Shown here piece by piece: positions 49,841 to 57,285 of a DNA stretch of 64,000 nucleotides. A program made the position numbers and the translations under genes. Under the pieces are notes generated by a model that was not told where the DNA came from, ran no database searches, and was given only the letters and a program-made list of their open reading frames with translations. Position 1 is the stretch's first letter. Each line of letters starts with the position of its first letter. Origin of the DNA: Aeromonas veronii (GTDB lineage Bacteria > Pseudomonadota > Gammaproteobacteria > Enterobacterales > Aeromonadaceae); the NCBI GenBank assembly GCA_041319085.1, contig CP101033.1, positions 4,152,130-4,216,129 on the forward strand. The letters are read 5' to 3'.

Positions 49841-49928
49841 ACCCCAACTCCTCCAGATAGTTGGCCATCTCGATTTCCTGCGTGGTGAGTTGCATTTTGA
49901 GCGTACGCAGTGCTGTTTGCTTATTCAT
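49830..49928 (-). CDS. 32-residue ORF resembling the HsdM C-terminal tail
   Basis: MNKQTALRTLKMQLTTQE then [14 protein letters not shown] parallels the HsdM terminus KAQLTELETEMANFLAELGY. It overlaps the dinD stop (ATGAATAAG) and the hsdS start. Either a translated peptide or the relic of an hsdM gene end left when dinD was inserted between hsdM and hsdS. Confidence 0.55.
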   Translation of the reverse strand: MNKQTALRTLKMQLTTQEIEMANYLEELGYGA

Positions 49929-50781
49929 CGTCCGTACTCCCGTTATCCAGCCGCGCAGGATTTTTCAGCGATTTTTTGTCGGCCGAGGCCAGACGGCGTT
50001 CCACCTTTTTTACATCCTCGGCGGCTGGCAACTGCTCTGGCTGAATGCCGCGGCTGAGTAGGGTTTGGCGCACCGCCTGATTGTTGGTGACGTGCTCGTT
50101 GGAAATTTGCGTCTCCCGGGTCATCTGTTGAGTGCGGGCGTTGTGGATCGTGATCTCGGTGGCAAAGTCTTTGGCCTTGAGAATGATGGTTGGGGCAAAG
50201 TCAGCCAATGGTCGGCTATCTGGAACCTTCCATTGGGCTTTCATCGCTTGCGTGCTTTTGCCAAACAAGGCGTGATCCCCTTTGCTGCGGATCAGTGCAA
50301 AGTTCTGATTACCACCGGTCTGTTCATAAATGACGCTGGAGAGCTCTTTTTCTGTGGCTGAGAGTTTTTGGCGTGCTTGCACCCGCTCAGTTTCCAGCAG
50401 CCGTTGTTCAATCAGCTCCGCCTTGCGGGTTTGCATGGCAAAGTAGGTTTGGGCGAAGGCGATTTGCTGCTTTCGGGGATCACCGTTTTGAGCAATCAGG
50501 TAGCAGGCGTAGCGGGTCAGCATGATGTCATCGATCTCTCGTTGGCTACCCGAGCCAAGTTCGACCATTTTCCCGACGTCGGCAAAATGGTCCGACACCC
50601 CGTGGCCACTGACTTCACAGGCTGTTTTGGCTTTCGAGATGACGCTGGTGAAGTTATCCCATTTGCCATAGCCCAGCAGGTGTTGCAGATCCCTCGCTAG
50701 CCAATACTCAACGCCCGTGTCGGTTTGCTCTGCATGGCCTTCGAAACTAGTCGTTAATGCCTGAATTTGTTGTTGTTCCAT
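49921..50781 (-). CDS. dinD: DinD-like DNA-damage-inducible protein
   Basis: 286 residues with the BRO-N/DinD N-terminal domain (GVEYWLARDLQHLLGYGKWDNF) and the conserved DinD C-terminal region (HALFGKSTQAMKAQW, RGIQPEQLPAAEDVKKVERR). DinD antagonises RecA filaments in E. coli (known). It sits between hsdM and hsdS, 12 bp after the hsdM stop, so it should be co-transcribed with the restriction genes. Confidence 0.9.
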   Translation of the reverse strand: MEQQQIQALTTSFEGHAEQTDTGVEYWLARDLQHLLGYGKWDNFTSVISKAKTACEVSGHGVSDHFADVGKMVELGSGSQREIDDIMLTRYACYLIAQNGDPRKQQIAFAQTYFAMQTRKAELIEQRLLETERVQARQKLSATEKELSSVIYEQTGGNQNFALIRSKGDHALFGKSTQAMKAQWKVPDSRPLADFAPTIILKAKDFATEITIHNARTQQMTRETQISNEHVTNNQAVRQTLLSRGIQPEQLPAAEDVKKVERRLASADKKSLKNPARLDNGSTDDE

Positions 50782-50793
50782 TGCAAGAGCTCC

Positions 50794-52326
50794 TTATGCG
50801 TTGTGATCCAGATAACCCAGTTCAGCGAGAAAGTTGGCCATCTCGGTTTCCAGCTCGGTCAGTTGGGCTTTGAGCTGCTCCCGCTCGGCACGCACCGCCA
50901 GCAGATCGATCTCTTCCTCTTCCTCGAAGGTGTCCACATAGCGGGGGATGTTGAGGTTGTAGTCGTTCTCTTTGATCTCTTTGAGCGAGGCAAGGTAGGC
51001 GTATTTCTCGACATTGCCGCCGTTGCGGTAGGTGGCAACGATCTTGGCGATATTCTCCGGACTCAGAACGTTCTGGTTCTTGCCCGGCTTGAAGTCACGG
51101 CTGGCGTCGATAAACAGCACATTGTCATCCACTTTCTGCTTTTTAAAGATCAGGATGGCGGCGGGGATACCGGTACCGTAGAACAGCTTCTCCGGCAGGC
51201 CGATCACCGCATCGAGCAGGTTTTCGTCGATCAACTGCTGACGAATTTTCCCCTCGCTTGAGCCCCGGAACAGCACGCCATGGGGGACCACGACACCCAT
51301 ACGGCCGCTCTTGGGTTTGAGGGTCTCGATCATATGGAGGATAAAGGCGTAATCCCCCTTGGTCTTGGGTGGGAGCCCGCGCTTGAAGCGGCCATATTTA
51401 TCAATCCCAGCCTCGTCATGACCCCACTTGTCCAGTGAGAACGGTGGGTTGGCGGTCACGATATCGAAGCGCATCAGATCGCCGTTTTTATCCAGCAGCT
51501 TGGGGTTGCGGATGGTGTCGCCCCACTCGATCTTGTGATTGTCTTCCCCATGCAGGAACATGTTCATCTTGGCCAGTGACCAAGTGGAGCCGATGGCCTC
51601 CTGCCCGTAGAGGGCGTAACGTTTCTGGCCGTGGTTTTGCACCACCTTGCGGCCGCATTTCATCAGCAGCGACCCGGAACCACAGGCGGGATCGCAGATG
51701 GTATCGCCGAGCTGCGGATCCAGCAGTTCGGCCATCAGGTCGGAGACCTCGGGCGGGGTGTAGTACTCGCCAGCCTTCTGGCCGCTGTTGGCGGCAAACT
51801 TGCCGATCAGGTACTCGTAGGCGTTGCCAATCACGTCGAGGTTACCGACCCGGCTTGGTTTCAGGTTGAGCTCCGGCTTGGCAAATGCCTCCAGTAGGTA
51901 GCGCAGTATGGTGTTTTTCTGCTTCTCTTCGCCCAGGCGATCGCTGTTGAAGCTGATGTCTTGGAACACGCTCTTGTTGCCATCTTTGAGCTTGGTGCCG
52001 TTGGCTTCTTCCAGTGCGTGCAGAGCCTGATCGATCCGCTCGCCGTTTCCTGGCTCGTGACGTCGTTCATAGAGGGTGTAGAAGCTGGATTGTTTGGGCA
52101 GCACAAAGCGCTCGCTCTTCATCATCTCTTCGATCAGCTCTGGTGCGTCGCCGTACTCTTTCTTGTAGCTGTCGTAATGGTCCTGCCAGACATCGGAGAT
52201 GTACTTCAGGAACAGCATGGTGAGGATGAAGTCTTTGTAGGTGTCGGCGCTGATGGTGCCGCGGAAGACATCGCAAGCACCCCAAACGGTGTTGTTGATA
52301 ACGTCCTGATTGATCTGAGTTGTCAT
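50794..52326 (-). CDS. hsdM: HsdM, Type I DNA adenine methyltransferase subunit
   Basis: 510 residues. SAM-binding DPACGSGSLLM, catalytic NPPFSLDKW, and an N-terminal HsdM helical domain. It methylates adenine in the sites chosen by HsdS. Overlaps the upstream one-TRD hsdS by 4 bp. Intact. Confidence 0.96.
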   Translation of the reverse strand: MTTQINQDVINNTVWGACDVFRGTISADTYKDFILTMLFLKYISDVWQDHYDSYKKEYGDAPELIEEMMKSERFVLPKQSSFYTLYERRHEPGNGERIDQALHALEEANGTKLKDGNKSVFQDISFNSDRLGEEKQKNTILRYLLEAFAKPELNLKPSRVGNLDVIGNAYEYLIGKFAANSGQKAGEYYTPPEVSDLMAELLDPQLGDTICDPACGSGSLLMKCGRKVVQNHGQKRYALYGQEAIGSTWSLAKMNMFLHGEDNHKIEWGDTIRNPKLLDKNGDLMRFDIVTANPPFSLDKWGHDEAGIDKYGRFKRGLPPKTKGDYAFILHMIETLKPKSGRMGVVVPHGVLFRGSSEGKIRQQLIDENLLDAVIGLPEKLFYGTGIPAAILIFKKQKVDDNVLFIDASRDFKPGKNQNVLSPENIAKIVATYRNGGNVEKYAYLASLKEIKENDYNLNIPRYVDTFEEEEEIDLLAVRAEREQLKAQLTELETEMANFLAELGYLDHNA

Positions 52327-52994
52327 TGTTTTTTCTCCTTAAGCAAATTCTGAAACATACCTTGCAGCATGGTTTCTCGATTCTTTAACAAGGCTTGTGT
52401 CAGCTGTTGCTCCTGTTCCCACAATTTGTTCAGGTACAGAATTTTTTCTTGCGTAGCTAGAGTTGGAATCTCCAGTTTTAGTTCTTTGGCCACCTTTGTA
52501 TTGAGCATCACAATGTTGGTTCCCTGACTCCCTGCCCCCTCAGACAACCAATACTGCATTGCCGGGCGGTTAAGCGACCAGCACAAGAACTCAGGTAGAA
52601 CACCTTGTTTCGTAGTAATAATTAGAAGCTGGCTACTGACCACAACAGGCAATTGACCCTGTTGGTCAGATGACAGATAAGAGGCTCGAAAGTATCCCCC
52701 TTTAGCTCCTCTAGCTGGAAGCAGAACTGAACCTGGGGAGGCAAAAGCTTTGTTACTACCCTCCCAGCGGATCAAAGGAAGTTGCTGAGCTTGAATGAGT
52801 GGGGTGTTTGTTCTCTCCCATATGTTGCGAACATCTTTGATTTGAACCACATGAGCATCGGCTTGTTTGATTTGAACCACATGAGCATCGGTTTGACTAT
52901 TGGGTGGGACTTCATTGACCCCCTCTCGAAAGGTATACCCAGTTCGTATATCGGCAATATCCCCTAGTGAGAGAAGGTTAGGTATTGATGACAT
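52323..52994 (-). CDS. One-TRD HsdS-like specificity protein
   Basis: 223 residues from MSSIPNLLSLGDI, whose ATG overlaps the upstream stop (TAATG). A single target-recognition domain plus a terminal helix (KNRETMLQGMFQNLLKEK), half the length of the full HsdS. A 30-bp tandem duplication near its start (52836-52895) inserts ten residues (ADAHVVQIKQ repeated). It may form dimers or be an alternative specificity subunit. Confidence 0.82.
   Translation of the reverse strand: MSSIPNLLSLGDIADIRTGYTFREGVNEVPPNSQTDAHVVQIKQADAHVVQIKDVRNIWERTNTPLIQAQQLPLIRWEGSNKAFASPGSVLLPARGAKGGYFRASYLSSDQQGQLPVVVSSQLLIITTKQGVLPEFLCWSLNRPAMQYWLSEGAGSQGTNIVMLNTKVAKELKLEIPTLATQEKILYLNKLWEQEQQLTQALLKNRETMLQGMFQNLLKEKKQ
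52836..52895 (-). repeat. 30-bp tandem duplication inside the one-TRD hsdS
   Basis: Two adjacent copies starting TTTGATTTGAACCACATGAG, with one base difference, duplicate ten codons at the start of the TRD, keeping frame. Confidence 0.92.
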
Positions 52995-53398
52995 TACACT
53001 TTTCCCCATGACTGGGCCGGAGTGCGAAGCATGAAGCCTGCACACCGACTAGCTTGGATATTCGCCAGGAACACGACATCTTCCCAACCCGCGCGATAAG
53101 CTTCTTTTGTAAACCATGCCTTAACTGGGCTCGTAATTTTTTGCTGAGAGCCGCCATGATGTTTGTTGTAAAGAGCAAGGATGCGGTCTGCATCGCAGAA
53201 AACTGCATCTTTTGCTGATTTCACGTTGTCGGGGGTGGGGAATGCCAATTTCCCGCGTTTGGCTTCTAAACGAGGTTGGGGACCTGCATCACAGGGTTGT
53301 GTCATAGCCTTTGCTAACGCATGGCTCTGAACAAGATAGAAGCCCCCTACGATCCATTCATCTTGTAGTACTTCGTTTGTTTGATATGCTTGCATCAT
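52994..53398 (-). CDS. Unknown 134-residue protein, first gene of the hsd operon
   Basis: MMQAYQTNEVLQDEW; no family recognised. It is coupled to the following hsdS by TAATG overlap, so very likely translated. No membrane segments. Confidence 0.7.
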   Translation of the reverse strand: MMQAYQTNEVLQDEWIVGGFYLVQSHALAKAMTQPCDAGPQPRLEAKRGKLAFPTPDNVKSAKDAVFCDADRILALYNKHHGGSQQKITSPVKAWFTKEAYRAGWEDVVFLANIQASRCAGFMLRTPAQSWGKV

Positions 53399-53743
53399 TC
53401 AAATCCTCCATAGTGACTAACTTCGGGTTGCGTGTGGTGTTTGAACGCAGAGACAGGCGGCCACCTGTCTTTGCATTTCTTCTTACTTCATTTCATACAG
53501 TAGATGGTCTATGCACAAAATGTTTGTGTATGATGACTGCTCATATCGGTCTTTGTCAACCAAAAAATGACAGTAATCCTTCTACTGCATCGTGCTGTCT
53601 TGCCATACTTTATGAATTTCACATGTGAAATTTTTCCCGAAAGCGCTGTAAGAGCCCAAAACGGGCACTTACAGCGCTCTGGATTTTGTTAGGTCCCCGG
53701 TACGCTCTTGCATGCTGATGTTTGTAACTAGGAGACAATCTGC
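53399..53743. promoter_or_regulatory. Divergent control region between the hsd operon and the excisionase gene
   Basis: A perfect 18-bp palindrome AATTTCACATGTGAAATT (53615-53632) and a 37-bp hairpin (53642-53678; arms AGCGCTGTAAG/CTTACAGCGCT with inner GCCC/GGGC). Both lie between the divergent genes and are candidate operators; no gene otherwise. Confidence 0.65.
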
Positions 53744-54079
53744 ATGCGCGAACAAAATTCGTCAGTTTTCAGTGATCCGAATGGGGCAATCCTGAAAGAG
53801 CTTTATGAGCTTAAGCAGTTGGTAATCCAGCAAGGACAGGCGCAAAAAGAGGTGCTTTCTGCCGAGGAGTGCGCTGAGTTGCTGGGGGTTTCTGTCTGCT
53901 ATGTGTACCGGCTGACCAGCGAAAAGCGTCTGCCGCATTACAAGCCACAAGGCAAAAAGATCTACTTCAAGCGCGTTGAGCTGCTGGACTGGTTGCTCTC
54001 CCACCGCATTTCACCAGACGCCGAACTCACTGAGCATGTAACCAAGCGTGTGCGGCAAGCTAGCCATGGGCGGTTGTGA
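53744..54079 (+). CDS. AlpA/Xis-type DNA-binding protein (excisionase)
   Basis: 111 residues with a helix-turn-helix_17 (LSAEECAELLGVSVCYVYRL, RLPHYKPQGKKIYFKR). Family members act as excisionases or activators of the integrase. Upstream of repA, so probably coordinates excision with replication. The RBS AGGAGACAATCTGC precedes the ATG. Confidence 0.82.
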   Translation: MREQNSSVFSDPNGAILKELYELKQLVIQQGQAQKEVLSAEECAELLGVSVCYVYRLTSEKRLPHYKPQGKKIYFKRVELLDWLLSHRISPDAELTEHVTKRVRQASHGRL

Positions 54080-54086
54080 GGTGGGT

Positions 54087-54938
54087 ATGACACAGGATCT
54101 GATTACATCTCTCTGCCCCCAGGATCTCCGGTCGGCTTTTGTTGAGCCTCCAAAACCCCTCGATTTTGTCCTCCCGGGGCTGCCTGTTGGCTGCGTTGGT
54201 GCTTTGGTGTCACCGGGAGGGGTGGGCAAATCGATGTTGGCATTACAACTGGCAATGCAGATATCCGGTGGGCCGGATTGGATTGGGCTTGGCAATCTGG
54301 GCAGGGGAGCTGTGCTCTACCTGCCTGCCGAGGACCCTTGGCCTGTACTGCACCAGCGCTTGTTTGCCTTGGGCAGAGGTCTTGATGCTGAACTTCGTGC
54401 CAACGTTGAACGATACCTTCGTTTGATATCGCTTCAGGGTGCCAGCCCGAATGTGCTGGATAGCCATTGGTGGGAAGCGATTGCCATTTGGGCTGAGGGG
54501 GTCAGGTTGGTGGTTATCGATACACTGAGACGCTTTCACGATGCTGATGAGAATGCAGCCTGTGCTATGACACTGGTGCTGGGTCAGCTGGAACGGCTGG
54601 CCATGCTGAAGGGATGCGCTGTGTTGTTTGTACACCACACCAGTAAATCTGCGGTATTCCAAGAAGCTGGCGATCTGCAGCAGGCAAGCCGTGGTTCGTC
54701 GGTACTGGTGGACAACGTTCGCTGGCAGGCCTATCTCGCCACTATGACCAAGAAAGAGGCGCAGAAGCTGGGCGTATCGGCAGAGAAGAGCCAGCTTTAC
54801 GTGCGGTTTGGGGTAAGCAAAAGCAATTATGGGCCGCCACTACCGGAGCGCTGGCTGGAGCGGAAGGAAGGTGGCGTGCTGTACCCCGCTGGTTTTGACG
54901 AAATACACTGGGCTGGGGGCAAACGTGCCTTGCTTTGA
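54087..54938 (+). CDS. repA: IncQ-type RepA replicative helicase
   Basis: 283 residues. Start at 54087 (MTQDLITSL), preceded by GAGGTGGG, chosen over two upstream ATGs. Walker A SPGGVGKSMLALQLA, Walker B VVIDTLRRFHD, and FVHHTSK plus QASRGSSVLVDN, all close to RSF1010 RepA (279 residues). It would unwind the origin as a hexamer. Followed by repC with a short overlap. Confidence 0.93.
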   Translation: MTQDLITSLCPQDLRSAFVEPPKPLDFVLPGLPVGCVGALVSPGGVGKSMLALQLAMQISGGPDWIGLGNLGRGAVLYLPAEDPWPVLHQRLFALGRGLDAELRANVERYLRLISLQGASPNVLDSHWWEAIAIWAEGVRLVVIDTLRRFHDADENAACAMTLVLGQLERLAMLKGCAVLFVHHTSKSAVFQEAGDLQQASRGSSVLVDNVRWQAYLATMTKKEAQKLGVSAEKSQLYVRFGVSKSNYGPPLPERWLERKEGGVLYPAGFDEIHWAGGKRALL

Positions 54939-55764
54939 ATTGACTCATGCCCGGCACGACCATATGCACTGCCTTGCTCCCGGGTTGTTTAGGGCGATCT
55001 CGAATGGCCAACGCCGCCGTGACAAGCTGGAGGTGATTTACCGTTTGGATAACGGTAATCAGATTGAGTTTTCTGGGCCAGAACCCTTGGGGGCTGACGA
55101 TTTGCGCGTACTTCAAGGGTTGGTTGCCCTAGCTGGGCTTGAATCAGAAAGTGGCAAGATTGGGACTATTGCGAGTGGTGAAACCGGAGAGATATTACGA
55201 GACCTACTTCAGCTGCGTGGGATTGCCAACCAGCAGGATGTCTTGGTAGTCAAAAGCAGCTTGCGCAAACTGGCCAAGGAGATTGGTTACGCAAACCCTC
55301 GTGACACCAATACGGTGCGTCGCACTGTCGAGCGGTTGTGGAAGGTGTCGGTAATAGCACAGGTAGCAGGCTTGCGTAGTGGTTTTCGTCTGCTGGCGAA
55401 CTATGCCAGCGATCCCCTGACCGATAGGCTCTTTGTGGCGCTTAATCCATTGCTGACCAATGCCATATTGGGTAATTGCCGATATACCTATATCGATCTG
55501 GCTGAGGTACGGCAACTACGTAGTAGCACTGCCCGGATATTGCATCAGCGGCTTTGTGCCTGGATTGATTGTGGCCGCAGCAAGCCAGTAGGTTTAGATA
55601 AACTGGTCTCTTACGCTTTTCCTGATAAGTCCAGCGCGGCCACCAACCGAAAGCGGCAATCGCGAGTTCGCAAGGCACTGTATGAACTGGCTGAACTGGG
55701 TTGGTCAATCAGTGAACATGCCAAGGGGCGGTTTACCATCGGCCGGCCTGCACTATCACGATAA
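54925..55764 (+). CDS. repC: IncQ-type RepC initiator
   Basis: About 279 residues if started at GTG 54925 (GGGGG 5 nt upstream); TTG 54940 is possible. CLAPGLFRAI, IEFSGPEPLGADDLR, RLWKVSVIAQ, ASDPLTDRLFVALNPL and RILHQRLCAWID follow RSF1010 RepC (283 residues). RepC binds oriV iterons, which here begin inside its last codons. No repB primase gene is seen nearby. Confidence 0.93.
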   Translation: MPCFELTHARHDHMHCLAPGLFRAISNGQRRRDKLEVIYRLDNGNQIEFSGPEPLGADDLRVLQGLVALAGLESESGKIGTIASGETGEILRDLLQLRGIANQQDVLVVKSSLRKLAKEIGYANPRDTNTVRRTVERLWKVSVIAQVAGLRSGFRLLANYASDPLTDRLFVALNPLLTNAILGNCRYTYIDLAEVRQLRSSTARILHQRLCAWIDCGRSKPVGLDKLVSYAFPDKSSAATNRKRQSRVRKALYELAELGWSISEHAKGRFTIGRPALSR

Positions 55765-55817
55765 CGGTCACAAACTATCACGAAAGTGGTCACAAAGTTC
55801 ACGATAACGGTCACAAG
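55754..55817 (+). repeat. Three ~22-bp iterons, putative oriV
   Basis: Core TCACGATAACGGTCACAA at 55756-55773 and 55799-55816, and a 4-mismatch copy at 55778-55795 (spacings 22 and 21). Typical of IncQ origins. The first overlaps the repC stop codon. Confidence 0.88.
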
Positions 55818-55894
55818 CCAATTCAGTGAAACCCAGTTACCGCTTGGGCTGCAGGGCGATCCTGAAATCCGATCTATATTATCTAAGATAATCT

Positions 55895-55920
55895 AGGCCA
55901 GCGCATGGTTGCGCTGGCCT
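55895..55920. terminator. Hairpin terminator between repC and int
   Basis: AGGCCAGCGCA pairs perfectly with TGCGCTGGCCT around a 4-nt loop and is followed by ATTTG. Placed between convergent genes; may serve both. An AT-rich dyad (ATTATCTAAGATAAT) lies just before it and could belong to the origin. Confidence 0.65.
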
Positions 55921-55965
55921 ATTTGTTGGCTCTTCCTGGCCATGATCTTGTCGAGGGTGCTTCTA

Positions 55966-57105
55966 TCACCCCAAGACATTGGGGAAATCGAGCATGGCAT
56001 CTCGGCGCCGCGATTCAAGAATGTCGGCGTAGATCTCGGTGGTTCTCAGCTCACTGTGCCCCAGCAAGCGGGAAAGGGCATAGATATCGACGCCGCGGTT
56101 AAGCTGGATGACGGCGAAGGTATGACGCGCGCTGTGGAAGGTTACCTTCTTGGTTATACCCGCCTGCAACGCCCACCGGGTGAGCTCCATGTTGTGCCAA
56201 GCCGAGTACTTGAGGCCCTTGAAGATCCGCTCTGTTGCCTTGCCTGGGCGCCCCATCAGCTGCATCGCCATGTCATTCAAATCCAGGTATTGCAGGCCGC
56301 TGGTCTTTTTCTGGGTGAATACGATACGGTAATGGCCATAGAAGGGCTCCAGCTCTGCCCAGGTCAGCTTGTGAATGTCGGACCAGCGCAAGCCAGTGCA
56401 ACAAGAGAACAGAAAGGCGCGCTTAAGAACGTCATAGCGGCACTCGGCCTGGGCCAGGGCTCGTACCTCGTCTTCGGTCAGGTAAACCCGTTTGTTCTTC
56501 TCCCCCTGGATAGCTTTGACACGTCGTACCGGATTATCCGGTAGCAGCCGTTCCTGCTCAGCCTGGTTCAGGGCCGCCCTTAACTTGTTGAAATAGGCAC
56601 TTTGGGTGTTGCGGCTCAGTGGTGTGCCGCTTTTGGTGCGGGCCTTGTGCATCAGGTAATGCCGAAACCCCTCCAGGAACAGCTGATCTACTTCCTCGAA
56701 AGTCAGTTCCGGCAGCTTATGGTACTGGCGTAAATGCTTGAGGGCTGATATCCAGATGGAGTGGTTGCTCTTGCTACCTGCCGCTTTTTGGTCTGTAACA
56801 TCTTGGAAGTACTCGAAGAAGCTGGCCTTGTAGGCGTTCGAGAAATCCAGATGGTGTTTACCAGTCTCGTACTCGAAGAGTCGCTTGGCGCGGATGGCTT
56901 CGGCTGCTCGCTGGGTTTCTTTGTTGTGGAGCCGCTGTGCTGGGGTACGCGGCTTGTCGTACAGGAAGAGATCCAGGGTCTCTCTGCTGCGTTTGTGCTT
57001 GCGGATGCCCGTGGTTTGGTCAAGGTAGGAGCCGGCGTAGTAGGTTAAGCGCAGAGCGCGCTTGCCTTCGGCGTCCGGTGCGCGGTATTCGATGCTGATC
57101 TTCAT
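55966..57105 (-). CDS. int: Tyrosine recombinase (integrase) of the mnmE-inserted island
   Basis: 379 residues from MKISIEYRAPDAEG, preceded by GGGGGA; an ATG 24 bp further upstream also exists. SAM-like core-binding domain, then the catalytic residues Arg in CCTGLRWSDIHKL, HSARHTFAV (HxxR), LGHSEL and the nucleophile Tyr in TTEIYADI. Lies 163 bp from the 3' end of mnmE, the predicted attachment site. Intact. Confidence 0.92.
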   Translation of the reverse strand: MKISIEYRAPDAEGKRALRLTYYAGSYLDQTTGIRKHKRSRETLDLFLYDKPRTPAQRLHNKETQRAAEAIRAKRLFEYETGKHHLDFSNAYKASFFEYFQDVTDQKAAGSKSNHSIWISALKHLRQYHKLPELTFEEVDQLFLEGFRHYLMHKARTKSGTPLSRNTQSAYFNKLRAALNQAEQERLLPDNPVRRVKAIQGEKNKRVYLTEDEVRALAQAECRYDVLKRAFLFSCCTGLRWSDIHKLTWAELEPFYGHYRIVFTQKKTSGLQYLDLNDMAMQLMGRPGKATERIFKGLKYSAWHNMELTRWALQAGITKKVTFHSARHTFAVIQLNRGVDIYALSRLLGHSELRTTEIYADILESRRRDAMLDFPNVLG

Positions 57106-57119
57106 AAGTGTCCCCCAAA

Positions 57120-57148
57120 AGTACCCCAAGAGGTTACTTTGGGGTACT
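57120..57148. promoter_or_regulatory. Dyad overlapping the int start region
   Basis: AGTACCCCAA (57120-57129) and TTGGGGTACT (57139-57148) form a 10-bp inverted repeat, and further GGGGTA copies lie beside it. A candidate Int/Xis arm site or autoregulatory operator. Confidence 0.55.
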
Positions 57149-57267
57149 CTCGGGGTAAATTCTCACGAAACAAGATCAGGCAAGAATAGCCAGTAAAAAA
57201 CAAAGTCCAATATTTACAATGCCTTATGTTCTAACTGGCTGCTTTTTATTGCTGATTTTTCACCACA

Positions 57268-57285
57268 TTACTTGCCGATGCAGAA
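57268..57285 (-). other. attL: attL: island junction at the 3' end of mnmE
   Basis: TTACTTGCCGATGCAGAA covers the last codons of mnmE (FCIGK-stop). The same site is the SGI1-type attB. The partner attR is not in the window, so the island extends beyond position 1. Exact crossover position inferred. Confidence 0.7.
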
